Assembly (NCBI GenBank): GCA_964497615.1
Contig: CAZCEC010000006.1
Span: 1-64,000, forward strand
Length of the DNA stretch: 64,000 nt
Direction: 5' to 3'
DNA from: CAZCEC01 sp964497615
GTDB lineage: Bacteria > Chloroflexota > Anaerolineae > Anaerolineales > UBA6663
Positions 9,320 to 17,079 of the stretch are shown in pieces. Position 1 is the first letter of the stretch; each line of letters opens with the position of its first letter. The notes beneath the pieces were generated by a model. The model saw nothing but the letters and a program-made list of their open reading frames with translations. It had not been told where the DNA came from and searched no databases. Made by a program: the position numbers and the translations under genes.

Positions 9320-9335
9320 GTCTCTAATAGAGACA
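9319..9335. promoter_or_regulatory. Palindromic operator (C-box candidate)
   Basis: TGTCTCTA-A-TAGAGACA is a perfect 8-1-8 palindrome. It starts on the last base of the methylase -10 hexamer and covers the predicted start site. A protein bound here would block methylase transcription and could act on the divergent controller/endonuclease transcript. Confidence 0.75.
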
Positions 9336-9361
9336 CAGGCTCAGCGAGGTCACACACTCTC

Positions 9362-10291
9362 ATGGCATCCCCTGCGGAAACCAGCAACCACAAAATGCTT
9401 AATAGTCCCTTCAAGTGGGTGGGTGGCAAGTCACGCTTGCGCAAGCCAATCATCGACCTTCTACCCCCACACAGTTGCTACGTCGAATTGTTCTGCGGCG
9501 CTGCCTGGGTGCTATTTGGCAAACCCCTGAGTCCTGTTGAGGTCATTAATGATCTGGATCAAGAAGTAGTTACATTCTTTCGGGTAGTAAAGCACAAACC
9601 CGAAGAACTAATCGCTGCCTTCGAGTGGGAACTTGTGTCCCGGGCCGAGTTTGAGCGTCTCGCAGCCCTTGACTCTCAGCAACTTACTGACGTGCAACGA
9701 GCTCACCGATTTTACTACTTAATCATGGCTGGCTGGGGCGGTGAGCTCAACTATCCTCGCTTCCAGACGAGCATTGCCGATGGTGGACATGGCAACCGGT
9801 TGATCGGCGCACTGGAAACGTTGCGCGAACGCTTGCGCCCGATTCATGAGCGCCTACACACTGTTATCATCGAGAACTTGCCCTGGCAGGAGTGCCTGGA
9901 CCGATACGACCGGCCGGGCGCGGTGATGTACGTAGACCCCCCTTATCCCAACAATGGTGCCAATTATGCGCACAATATGCGTGACTGGAAAGATCATCAC
10001 GAACTTGCGGAACGACTTCAGCGGGCGCAGTGCAATTGGATTCTTTCTTCGTACGACATTCCCGAGATACGCGAGCTGTTCAGGAAGAACTACATTATTG
10101 CCGTGCAATCAGCCTCAGGAATGCGTGTAAAGAAGAATGACAACTCTCGGACCATCAATAAGGAAGTCCTGGTAACAAATTACGCTCCACCCAAGCATCT
10201 GCCGAACGGCGATATTGAGCCATACCAACTGCCGATGAAACTCGGGCATGTTGCTAAGGAACGGCGCCTGATCTACCGGCGTGCGCGCTGA
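9362..10291 (+). CDS. dam: DNA N6-adenine methyltransferase, D12/Dam class
   Basis: A 309-residue adenine methylase. The N-terminal FKWVGGKSRL (17-26) is the D12-class SAM-binding motif, YVELFCGAAWVLF (about 40-52) is the FxGxG-type motif I, and DPPY (192-195) is the catalytic motif IV. Length and motif order are normal for Dam/DpnM-type enzymes, which often methylate GATC, but specificity cannot be read here. It protects host DNA from the divergent endonuclease. It has its own promoter with an embedded operator and is A+T-richer than its neighbours. Confidence 0.93.
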   Translation: MASPAETSNHKMLNSPFKWVGGKSRLRKPIIDLLPPHSCYVELFCGAAWVLFGKPLSPVEVINDLDQEVVTFFRVVKHKPEELIAAFEWELVSRAEFERLAALDSQQLTDVQRAHRFYYLIMAGWGGELNYPRFQTSIADGGHGNRLIGALETLRERLRPIHERLHTVIIENLPWQECLDRYDRPGAVMYVDPPYPNNGANYAHNMRDWKDHHELAERLQRAQCNWILSSYDIPEIRELFRKNYIIAVQSASGMRVKKNDNSRTINKEVLVTNYAPPKHLPNGDIEPYQLPMKLGHVAKERRLIYRRAR

Positions 10292-10390
10292 GTTGCGTCA
10301 TTTACACCCTAACCTGACAGGCCCTACGCTCCGTACACTGCCGCTGTTTTTGTCTCACGCCGTCCTTCTCCCTCCGTCCGTCGCCGATCG

Positions 10391-11590
10391 TCACGCCCCC
10401 CGCACCACCCGCGCCAGCCGCCGGACTCCCTCCGCAATCCGCTCCGGCGTGGCATTCGAATAGTTCAGGCGCAGGGTGTTGGCGCAGCCGCCCTCGGCGG
10501 AGAAGTGCACGCCGGGGATATAGGCCACCTGCTGCTCGAAGGCGCGCGGCAGCAGCGCGGCGGTGTCCACCTCATCCGGCAGGGTGACCCACAGGAACAG
10601 GCCGCCCTGCGGCGCGGCCCAGTGGGCCAGGCCGCCCAACTCGCGTTCCAGCGCGGCGATCAGCGCGTCGCGGCGCTCGTGGTTGGCGGCGTTCAGGGCG
10701 GCCAGGTGCGGCTCCAGGCAGCCGCGCGTCACAAACTCGTGCACCGTGCGCTGGAGGAGCTGCGACGACTCCAGGTCAATACTCTCGCGCAGCACGGTCA
10801 GCTTGGCGACGATCTCTTCCGGGGCCACGATCCAGCCCAGGCGCATGGCGGGGGCGATGATTTTGGAGAACGAGCTGACGTACAGCACCAGCCCCGCGTC
10901 GTCAAAGGCCTTGATGGGTGGATGGGCCTCCCCGGCAAAGCGCAGCAGCGAGTACGGGTCATCTTCGACGATGGGCACGCCGGTGCGGGCGGCGGCGGCG
11001 GCCAGGGCCGGGCGCTTGTCGGGTGTGAGGCGTGCCCCAACTGGGTTGTGAAAGTCGGGGATGACGACACCCACCCGCGCCGGGCGGCCGGTGCCGTGGC
11101 CGGCCAGCGCCGCCTCGAACGCCTCCGGGTCCACGCCGGTCTCCAGGTCAATCGGCACGGGGCGCAGGGCCGCGCCGTGGGCCGTCATCACCTGGCCGAT
11201 GCCGGTGAAGGTCAGGGCCTCCACCACCGCCGGGGAGCCGGGGTCCAGCAGCAGCCGGCCCAGAATTTCCAGCGCCTGCTGCGCCCCGTTGGTGATGAAG
11301 ATGTTCTCCACGGCGCAGCGCACGCCGCGCGCCTGCATGTGGCCGGCCAGCCACTCGCGCAGGGGGGCGTACTGGGGGCCATACTGGAGGGCGCGGCGGC
11401 CGTCGCGGGCCAGCACCGCTTCCAGGCAGGCCCGCACCTCGTCCAGGGGCAGGTGGTCGGCGGCGGGCAGCCCGCCCGCGAAGGAGATGACCTCCGGGCG
11501 GTTGGCCAGCGCGATCAGGTCGCGCATCACGCTGCGCTTGATCTGGGTGGCGGTTTGGGACAGGGGGTAGGTGAGGGGGGCGGTTGTCAT
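10391..11590 (-). CDS. PLP-dependent aminotransferase, class I fold (LysN/2-aminoadipate-type)
   Basis: A 399-residue fold-type I aminotransferase. The sequence shows ISFAGGLPA near the N-terminus, the ITNGAQQALEILGRLLLDPG cofactor-phosphate region, DFHNPVG, EDDPYSLLRF, and YVSSFSKIIAPAMRLGW carrying the Schiff-base Lys. A C-terminal substrate Arg lies in NTLRLNY. These features match the 2-aminoadipate/multi-substrate group related to MocR C-terminal domains; there is no N-terminal GntR domain. The cofactor is pyridoxal phosphate and the amino acid specificity is unknown. Start ATG 11590 is supported by a TATAAT seven bases upstream. It is divergent from the LysE-type exporter, so a link to amino acid export or balance is possible. 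Confidence 0.9.
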   Translation of the reverse strand: MTTAPLTYPLSQTATQIKRSVMRDLIALANRPEVISFAGGLPAADHLPLDEVRACLEAVLARDGRRALQYGPQYAPLREWLAGHMQARGVRCAVENIFITNGAQQALEILGRLLLDPGSPAVVEALTFTGIGQVMTAHGAALRPVPIDLETGVDPEAFEAALAGHGTGRPARVGVVIPDFHNPVGARLTPDKRPALAAAAARTGVPIVEDDPYSLLRFAGEAHPPIKAFDDAGLVLYVSSFSKIIAPAMRLGWIVAPEEIVAKLTVLRESIDLESSQLLQRTVHEFVTRGCLEPHLAALNAANHERRDALIAALERELGGLAHWAAPQGGLFLWVTLPDEVDTAALLPRAFEQQVAYIPGVHFSAEGGCANTLRLNYSNATPERIAEGVRRLARVVRGA

Positions 11591-11597
11591 TGGGGGC

Positions 11598-11603
11598 ATT
11601 ATA
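11598..11603 (-). promoter_or_regulatory. -10 hexamer TATAAT of a leaderless-type promoter
   Basis: On the minus strand TATAAT is followed by seven bases and then ATG 11590, predicting transcription from one base before the start codon. No -35 was recognised. Confidence 0.5.
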
Positions 11604-11674
11604 AAGCCCGCCATAGAAAAGCCGTGCCCGCCTCGGCTGCAAAGCTGTAGAATGTGGCGCAAAGGAGACGGCTG

Positions 11675-12313
11675 ATGCCTCACTTCGTGAATCTGCCCGC
11701 CTTCATCGTCGCCGGCCTGGTGCTGCTGCTGACGCCCGGCCCGGCGGTGATGTACATCGTCGCCCGCAGCCTGGACCAGGGGCGGCGCGCCGGGTTGGTG
11801 TCGGTGCTGAGCATTGAGACCGGCAACTTCGTGCACGTGCTGGCCGCCACCCTGGGGCTGTCGGCCATCCTGCTGTCGTCGGCCGCGGCCTTCACGGTGG
11901 TCAAGTACCTGGGCGCGGCCTACCTCATCTACCTGGGGGTGCGGCGGCTGCTGGCGCGCGAGCAGACCGGCCCGGCGGCGGTGGTGGAGCGCCGCAGCTA
12001 CCGCCGCATCTTCTCGCAGGGCGTCATCGTGGCCGTCCTCAACCCCAAGACGGCGCTGTTTTTCTTCGCCTTTCTGCCGCAGTTCGTGGACCCAGCCGGC
12101 GGCTCGGTGGCGCTGCAACTGCTCATCCTGGGGACGATCCTGGTGCTGATGGCGGTGGTGACCGACAGCCTGTATGCGCTCACGGCGGGCACGGTGGGCC
12201 GCTACCTCAGGCATGCGTCCGGGTTCCTGAAGGCGGAGCGCTATGTGGTCGGCGCGACCTACGTCGGCCTGGGGGTGACGGCGGCGCTGGCCCAAGGAGG
12301 CGCGCGGCAATGA
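11675..12313 (+). CDS. LysE/RhtB family amino acid exporter
   Basis: A 212-residue inner-membrane protein with about six hydrophobic segments. It has the family signature near the N-terminus: LLLTPGPAVMYIVARSL, then an alternating Gly-rich helix and LGAAYLIYLGVRRL. The ILNPKTALFF-like segment appears as VLNPKTALFFFAFLPQF. The family exports basic or neutral amino acids or homoserine lactones. ATG 11675 has AAAGGAG eight bases upstream and a TAGAAT -10 at 11648-11653; the upstream GTG at 11654 would lie between the -10 and the predicted start. It overlaps a methyltransferase fragment by ATGA. Confidence 0.9.
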   Translation: MPHFVNLPAFIVAGLVLLLTPGPAVMYIVARSLDQGRRAGLVSVLSIETGNFVHVLAATLGLSAILLSSAAAFTVVKYLGAAYLIYLGVRRLLAREQTGPAAVVERRSYRRIFSQGVIVAVLNPKTALFFFAFLPQFVDPAGGSVALQLLILGTILVLMAVVTDSLYALTAGTVGRYLRHASGFLKAERYVVGATYVGLGVTAALAQGGARQ

Positions 12314-12426
12314 GCGCGACCGATCCGGATTACGGCGACCGCATCGCCGGGGTGTACGATCAGTTCTACAGCGGCAAGCATGTGTCAGTCTATACGTTGA
12401 CAATCACCGAACCTGACCTAGAATAA
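12310..12426 (+). pseudogene. Truncated SAM-dependent methyltransferase N-terminus
   Basis: A 38-codon frame starts at the ATGA overlap with the exporter stop. Its first 22 residues (TDPDYGDRIAGVYDQFYSG) look like the N-terminus of class I methyltransferases that normally continue into an LELGIGTGR motif. Homology is lost after about residue 23 and a stop follows. The break falls just before the TTGACA of the downstream ABC operon promoter. This suggests that a deletion or insertion removed the body of the gene and juxtaposed that promoter. Confidence 0.6.
12397..12424 (+). promoter_or_regulatory. Strong sigma-70 promoter for the amino acid ABC operon
   Basis: TTGACA (12397-12402), a 16-bp spacer and TAGAAT (12419-12424) give a start near 12431. 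The leader is about 130 nt and contains a small hairpin CCCGCT-GCC-AGCGGG at 12438-12452. No known riboswitch was recognised. Confidence 0.72.
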
Positions 12427-12560
12427 CGAGCAGTGCACCCGCTGCCAGCGGGGCGCGAGACTGACGGATGGGAGGCGAGGCCAGACACATAACTTGCCCG
12501 AAACAGCCAGACAACGCCGAGTGAACCTTGTGGACTACCCTTGAAGGAGGAGACTGGACC

Positions 12561-13385
12561 ATGAAGAGGACACGACTTGGATTAGGATTGCTGGTGGCGG
12601 TGAGCATGCTCCTGGCCGCCTGCAATGCCGCTGGCGGCCAGCCCTGCAGCGACATCACGCCCGGAACCGGCGGCGCTTTGCCGGACCTGAAAAACTGCGA
12701 GCTGCGCATCGCGGTGGAGAACGCCTATAACCCGTTCAACTTTATTGACGAGACCACCGGCGAGGCCGTGGGCTATGACTACGACCTGTTCAACGAAGCC
12801 TGCGAGCGCCTGAACTGCCAGCCGGTCTTCGTCGAGACCAGTTGGGACACCATCGTGGCCGTCATGGGCGGCCAGGCCGAGGCCGACACCTTCGACGTGG
12901 CCGCCGACGGCATCACCATCACCCCCGAGCGCGCGGTGTACGTGGACTTCTCGCAGCCGTACATCAGCCTGCGCCAGGTGCTGCTGGTCCGCGCCGACGA
13001 GACGCGCTTCAACAACATCGCCGAGTTCGCCGCCGACCCCAATCTGCTGCTCGGGGCGCAGGCCGGCACCACCAACTACGACCTGTCGGTGGAGCAGGTG
13101 GGCGAGGCGCGCGTGGTGGTCTTCGACAGCTACGGGCTGTTCGTGCAGGCCATCATCCAGGGCGACATTGACGGCTCGTTGATTGACGACGTGGCCGGAC
13201 TGGGCTACATCGGCGCCAACCCCGGCGCGCTTAAGATCGTGGGCGAGCCGCTCACCAGCGAGGACCTGGGCTTCGCCTTCCCCAAGGGCAGCCTGATCGT
13301 GGCGCCCATCAACGCCGCCCTGAGCGCTATGCAGGCCGATGGCACCCTGCCGACGATCTACGATAAGTGGTTCTCGACCGAGTAG
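12561..13385 (+). CDS. Polar amino acid ABC transporter, substrate-binding lipoprotein
   Basis: A 274-residue bacterial solute-binding protein family 3 member. A short basic start and hydrophobic helix end in the lipobox LLAAC, so the mature protein is anchored outside the membrane. The binding domain begins ELRIAVENAYNPFNFIDE and continues GYDYDLFNEACERL and DVAADGITITPERA, the usual two-lobe pattern for polar amino acids. Start: AAGGAGG lies ten bases before ATG 12561; the longer frame from 12528 places the ribosome-binding site inside the gene. It is first in an operon with permease and ATPase, and a hairpin after it probably raises its expression relative to them. Confidence 0.93.
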   Translation: MKRTRLGLGLLVAVSMLLAACNAAGGQPCSDITPGTGGALPDLKNCELRIAVENAYNPFNFIDETTGEAVGYDYDLFNEACERLNCQPVFVETSWDTIVAVMGGQAEADTFDVAADGITITPERAVYVDFSQPYISLRQVLLVRADETRFNNIAEFAADPNLLLGAQAGTTNYDLSVEQVGEARVVVFDSYGLFVQAIIQGDIDGSLIDDVAGLGYIGANPGALKIVGEPLTSEDLGFAFPKGSLIVAPINAALSAMQADGTLPTIYDKWFSTE

Positions 13386-13427
13386 CCGCGGGGTGAAGCG
13401 ATCCTGACCACAACCGAGTGATTGATG

Positions 13428-13455
13428 GGGCGGGTGCGCTGGCTGGCACCCGCCC
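13428..13455 (+). terminator. Intercistronic hairpin after the binding-protein gene
   Basis: GGGCGGGTGC and GCACCCGCCC form a 10-bp perfect stem with an 8-nt loop, followed by GCTTGTTCC. It may act as a partial terminator or 3' mRNA-stabilising structure. It also argues that the permease starts at 13491, not 13422. Confidence 0.7.
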
Positions 13456-13490
13456 GCTTGTTCCTTGACCCGGAGGAGGCGCCCGCCCCC

Positions 13491-14345
13491 ATGACCACCG
13501 ACAACACCGCCCTCGCCGACCAGCCCCGGCCCGCCTCGCGCCTCTCCCCGCTGCTGGCGCACGCCAGCGACTGGCCCTGGTGGTTGATCGCCGCCATCCT
13601 GATCGCGCTGGTGATCGTCTTCCAGATCCTCACCAATGCCCGCACCAGCGTCATCTTCACCGCCATCTCCGAAGGCATCCGCATCACCATCCTGGTCAGC
13701 CTGTCGAGCTACGCCCTGGCGCTGTTCATCGGGCTGTTCGTGGGGCTGGCGCGCGTCTCGGCCAACAAAATCATCTTCAACCTGGCGGCGTTCTACGTCG
13801 AGGTGGTGCGCGGCGTGCCGATCCTGGTGCTGCTGCTGTATATCTCCTTCGTGGGCGTGCCCGGCATCGTGGGGGGCATCAACGGCCTGGGCGATCTGCT
13901 CAACCTGGGCTTCCTGCAGGCCGTGAGCACCCGCAACGTGGACTTTACACTGCGCGTGGTCATCGGGCTGGGGGTGGCCTATGGCGCCTTCGAGGCCGAG
14001 ATCTTCCGCGCCGGCATCCAGTCCATCGAGAAGGGGCAGATGGAGGCGGCGCGCTCGATGGGCATGAACTACGTGCAGGCCATGCGCCACGTCATCCTGC
14101 CGCAGGCCGTTCGCCGCGTGCTGCCGGCGCTGGGCAACGACTTCATCGCCATGGTCAAGGACTCGTCGCTGGTGTCGGTGCTGGGCGTGCGCGATATCAC
14201 CCAGCTCACCAAGCTCTACGCCGCCAGCACCTTCCTGTTCTTTCAGGCCTACAGCATCCTGGCCTTCATCTACCTGTTCATGACCATCCTGCTGACCCGC
14301 GGCGTACGCGCCCTGGAGGCGCGGCTGTCGCGCTATCGCAACTAA
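13491..14345 (+). CDS. Polar amino acid ABC transporter permease
   Basis: A 284-residue inner-membrane permease of the HisM/GlnP group. After a hydrophilic 30-residue N-terminus there are about five or six transmembrane segments, beginning with WWLIAAILIALVIVFQIL. The EAA loop that contacts the ATPase is EAARSMGMNYVQAMRHVILPQA. The family signature YVEVVRGVPILVLLLYI precedes it. GGAGGAGG at 13472-13479 serves ATG 13491. It forms a single transporter with the preceding binding protein and the following ATPase. Confidence 0.93.
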   Translation: MTTDNTALADQPRPASRLSPLLAHASDWPWWLIAAILIALVIVFQILTNARTSVIFTAISEGIRITILVSLSSYALALFIGLFVGLARVSANKIIFNLAAFYVEVVRGVPILVLLLYISFVGVPGIVGGINGLGDLLNLGFLQAVSTRNVDFTLRVVIGLGVAYGAFEAEIFRAGIQSIEKGQMEAARSMGMNYVQAMRHVILPQAVRRVLPALGNDFIAMVKDSSLVSVLGVRDITQLTKLYAASTFLFFQAYSILAFIYLFMTILLTRGVRALEARLSRYRN

Positions 14346-14357
14346 AGGAAGTGCGAT

Positions 14358-15107
<750 letters not shown>

Positions 15108-15131
15108 GCGCGGCGTTTCGCGCCCTTGATC

Positions 15132-15184
15132 GGCGAAATGAGCCGCGGGCCGCGCTCTCAGCGCGGCCCGCGGCTCGTTTCGCC
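15132..15184 (+). terminator. Very long hairpin closing the ABC operon
   Basis: GGCGAAA (15132-15138) plus GAGCCGCGGGCCGCGCT (15140-15156) pair with 15160-15176 and TTTCGCC (15178-15184) around a CTC loop. The only interruption is one T-G wobble, giving a stem of about 25 bp. The TTT lies within the outer stem rather than after it. Confidence 0.8.
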
Positions 15185-15215
15185 TGGGCCATTCTTTGCT
15201 ATCATTGGCGCAGCC

Positions 15216-16484
15216 ATGAAACTGTATGAAATCCTGGACGTGCCGCCCGATGCGACCGACGAGCAGATCCGCGCCGCCTACCGCATCCTGGCCCAGCTTC
15301 ACCACCCCGACCGGCTCCAGCAGGTGAGCCCGGCGGTGCGGGCCTACGCCGAGGAGCGGCTCAAGAAGATCAACGCCGCCTACCATGAGCTAGGCGACCC
15401 GGAGCGCCGCGCCCGCTACGATGCAACCTGGCAGAAGGCGCGCGCCCGGCAGGCGGCCGGGTTCGACGTGGATGTGGACCCGAGCGCGTATGACGAGGCG
15501 CCGGATTGGGGAGGGGCCCGCCGCCGCCGCGCCCCGCGCCGCCCCAAGACGGCGCGCGAGCGCGAGGCCGAGGCCGCCTACGACGCCTGGGCCCACCAGG
15601 AAGCCGAGCGCTACGCCGCCGCCCGCGAGGCCGAGCGCCTGCGCCGCGAGTCCGAAGAAGCGCGCGAGGCCGAGGCCCGTGCCCGCCGCGCCGCCGAGGA
15701 GCAGTATCCCCGCTCGCGGCTGCACGGGGCCGGGCTGGTGGTGCACTTTGCGCCGGGTGTGTGGACTACACTGCTGCACATCCCCACCGGCACCTTCACC
15801 ATGGGCTCGCTGGCCGCCGCCGACCCGGAGGCCGGCCGCGCCGAGCAGCCCGCCCACGCCGTGCGCCTGTCCGAGTATTACATCGGCCAATACCCCGTCA
15901 CCAACGCGCAGTATCAGGCTTTCCGGAAAGCCACCGGCCAGCCCGGCGCCGATATCGCCCCGAGCCGCGCCCAGTACCCCGCCGTCAACGTGGCCTGGGA
16001 CGATGCCAATGCGTTCTGCCGCTGGCTCACCCAGGCGACCAGACGAACCTTCCGCCTGCCCACCGAAGCGGAGTGGGAGAAAGCCGCGCGCGGCCCCGAT
16101 GGCCGCCGCTATCCCTGGGGCAACGAGTGGGACCCGGCGCGCCTCAACGGCGGCCTGGTCGAGGCCGAACTCAACGCCATCACCGGCGACACCACGCCGG
16201 TTGACGGCTTCTCGCCCAATGGCGACAGCCCGTACGGCGCGGCGGACATGCTGGGCAATGTGTGGGAGTGGTGCGGCGATTGGTTCGACCCCAAGACCTA
16301 TGTGCGGCGCGGTAACCTGCGGCCCAGCGACCCCATCGGCCCCACCACCGGGCAGGGGTATGTCGCGCGCGGGGGGGCGTTCAACTCGCCGCCCCGGCAC
16401 ACCCGCTGCGCCCACCGCAACTGGTTCTACCCGGACGCCGCGCGGCCGGACCTGGGCTTTCGCATCGTGGCGGAAGCCGGATAG
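15216..16484 (+). CDS. J-domain / formylglycine-generating-enzyme-like (SUMF1) fusion protein
   Basis: A 422-residue two-domain protein. Residues 1-70 are a DnaJ J-domain with HPD at 30-32. A charged Arg/Glu/Ala-rich helical linker (about 90-165) may form a coiled coil. Residues about 175-420 are a SUMF1 domain: PTGTFTMGS, YPVTNAQYQAF, RLPTEAEWEKAARG, YPWGNEWDPARLN, GNVWEWCGDWF, RGGAFNS and TRCAHRNW. Only one of the two catalytic Cys of true formylglycine-generating enzymes is apparent, so it may be a binding or sensing domain. The J-domain should recruit a DnaK-type partner, possibly the DnaK encoded 13 kb away (inference). A TATCAT lies 10 bases before the ATG. Confidence 0.88.
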   Translation: MKLYEILDVPPDATDEQIRAAYRILAQLHHPDRLQQVSPAVRAYAEERLKKINAAYHELGDPERRARYDATWQKARARQAAGFDVDVDPSAYDEAPDWGGARRRRAPRRPKTAREREAEAAYDAWAHQEAERYAAAREAERLRRESEEAREAEARARRAAEEQYPRSRLHGAGLVVHFAPGVWTTLLHIPTGTFTMGSLAAADPEAGRAEQPAHAVRLSEYYIGQYPVTNAQYQAFRKATGQPGADIAPSRAQYPAVNVAWDDANAFCRWLTQATRRTFRLPTEAEWEKAARGPDGRRYPWGNEWDPARLNGGLVEAELNAITGDTTPVDGFSPNGDSPYGAADMLGNVWEWCGDWFDPKTYVRRGNLRPSDPIGPTTGQGYVARGGAFNSPPRHTRCAHRNWFYPDAARPDLGFRIVAEAG

Positions 16485-16491
16485 CGTTCGC

Positions 16492-17067
16492 ATGAGTCAC
16501 TATTTGCCTGTCTTTTTCTTTCTTGTGGACGAAGGGGAACTACCCCGCGAACTCAATGGCTGGCTCTCAGTCCAAGGCCTGATTGGTGACCGATCGGAAA
16601 ACAGGGCAGGGGCAGAGTTTCATTACTCGGTCTCGCGTAATTGGTGGCATCAGCAAGCCTTGATGGAAATTGCAGAGGCACTCAAAGTTGAAGGGCTGGC
16701 GTTTGTCCAGTCAGAACTCGCGTGTCTCCGAGCGGATGAGTTACGGGCGGCGAGCGCCAGTCTGGAGCATGTCATAAATGAAGCTCAGCAGGGATTACCC
16801 CAGGCCAGGCAAGTCGTCAAGGACCATGGCCCCCTGTGGTGGGTCATACATGATCTCGATAGCAACTATAAGACGTATGAAGTGCCCATCGAGGAGGTTC
16901 GCCGGGCTTTCGAGGCGGCTGAAGTCGTCTTCAAGGCCAGCGCTTCAGTGGATGGCGGGTACGAGGCAACAGTGGCTTTCTTCTCATTTATCAAGTCGTT
17001 ACATGCAACAACCCAAGCAGCGCTGGTACGCAACAAGTGCCTGCTCTATGTCCAACCGCAACCTTAG
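16492..17067 (+). CDS. Hypothetical protein
   Basis: A 191-residue cytoplasmic-looking protein I do not recognise. It starts MSHYLPVFFFLVDEGELP, has a central WWHQQALMEIAEALK helix, a Leu/Ala-rich helical pair and a GPLWWVIHDLDSNYKTYEVP segment. No signal peptide or membrane segment was seen. A+T content is higher than in its neighbours, which may indicate recent acquisition. It begins 7 bp after the J-domain/FGE gene, so it could be co-transcribed with it. It resembles small bacterial proteins of the immunity type in size and composition, but no toxin gene is nearby. Confidence 0.7.
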   Translation: MSHYLPVFFFLVDEGELPRELNGWLSVQGLIGDRSENRAGAEFHYSVSRNWWHQQALMEIAEALKVEGLAFVQSELACLRADELRAASASLEHVINEAQQGLPQARQVVKDHGPLWWVIHDLDSNYKTYEVPIEEVRRAFEAAEVVFKASASVDGGYEATVAFFSFIKSLHATTQAALVRNKCLLYVQPQP

Positions 17068-17079
17068 GCCCATGGCGTA

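Noticed and set aside
12431..12560. Riboswitch in the ABC operon leader
   Set aside because: Only a small hairpin is visible; no glycine, lysine or other known aptamer core was recognised.
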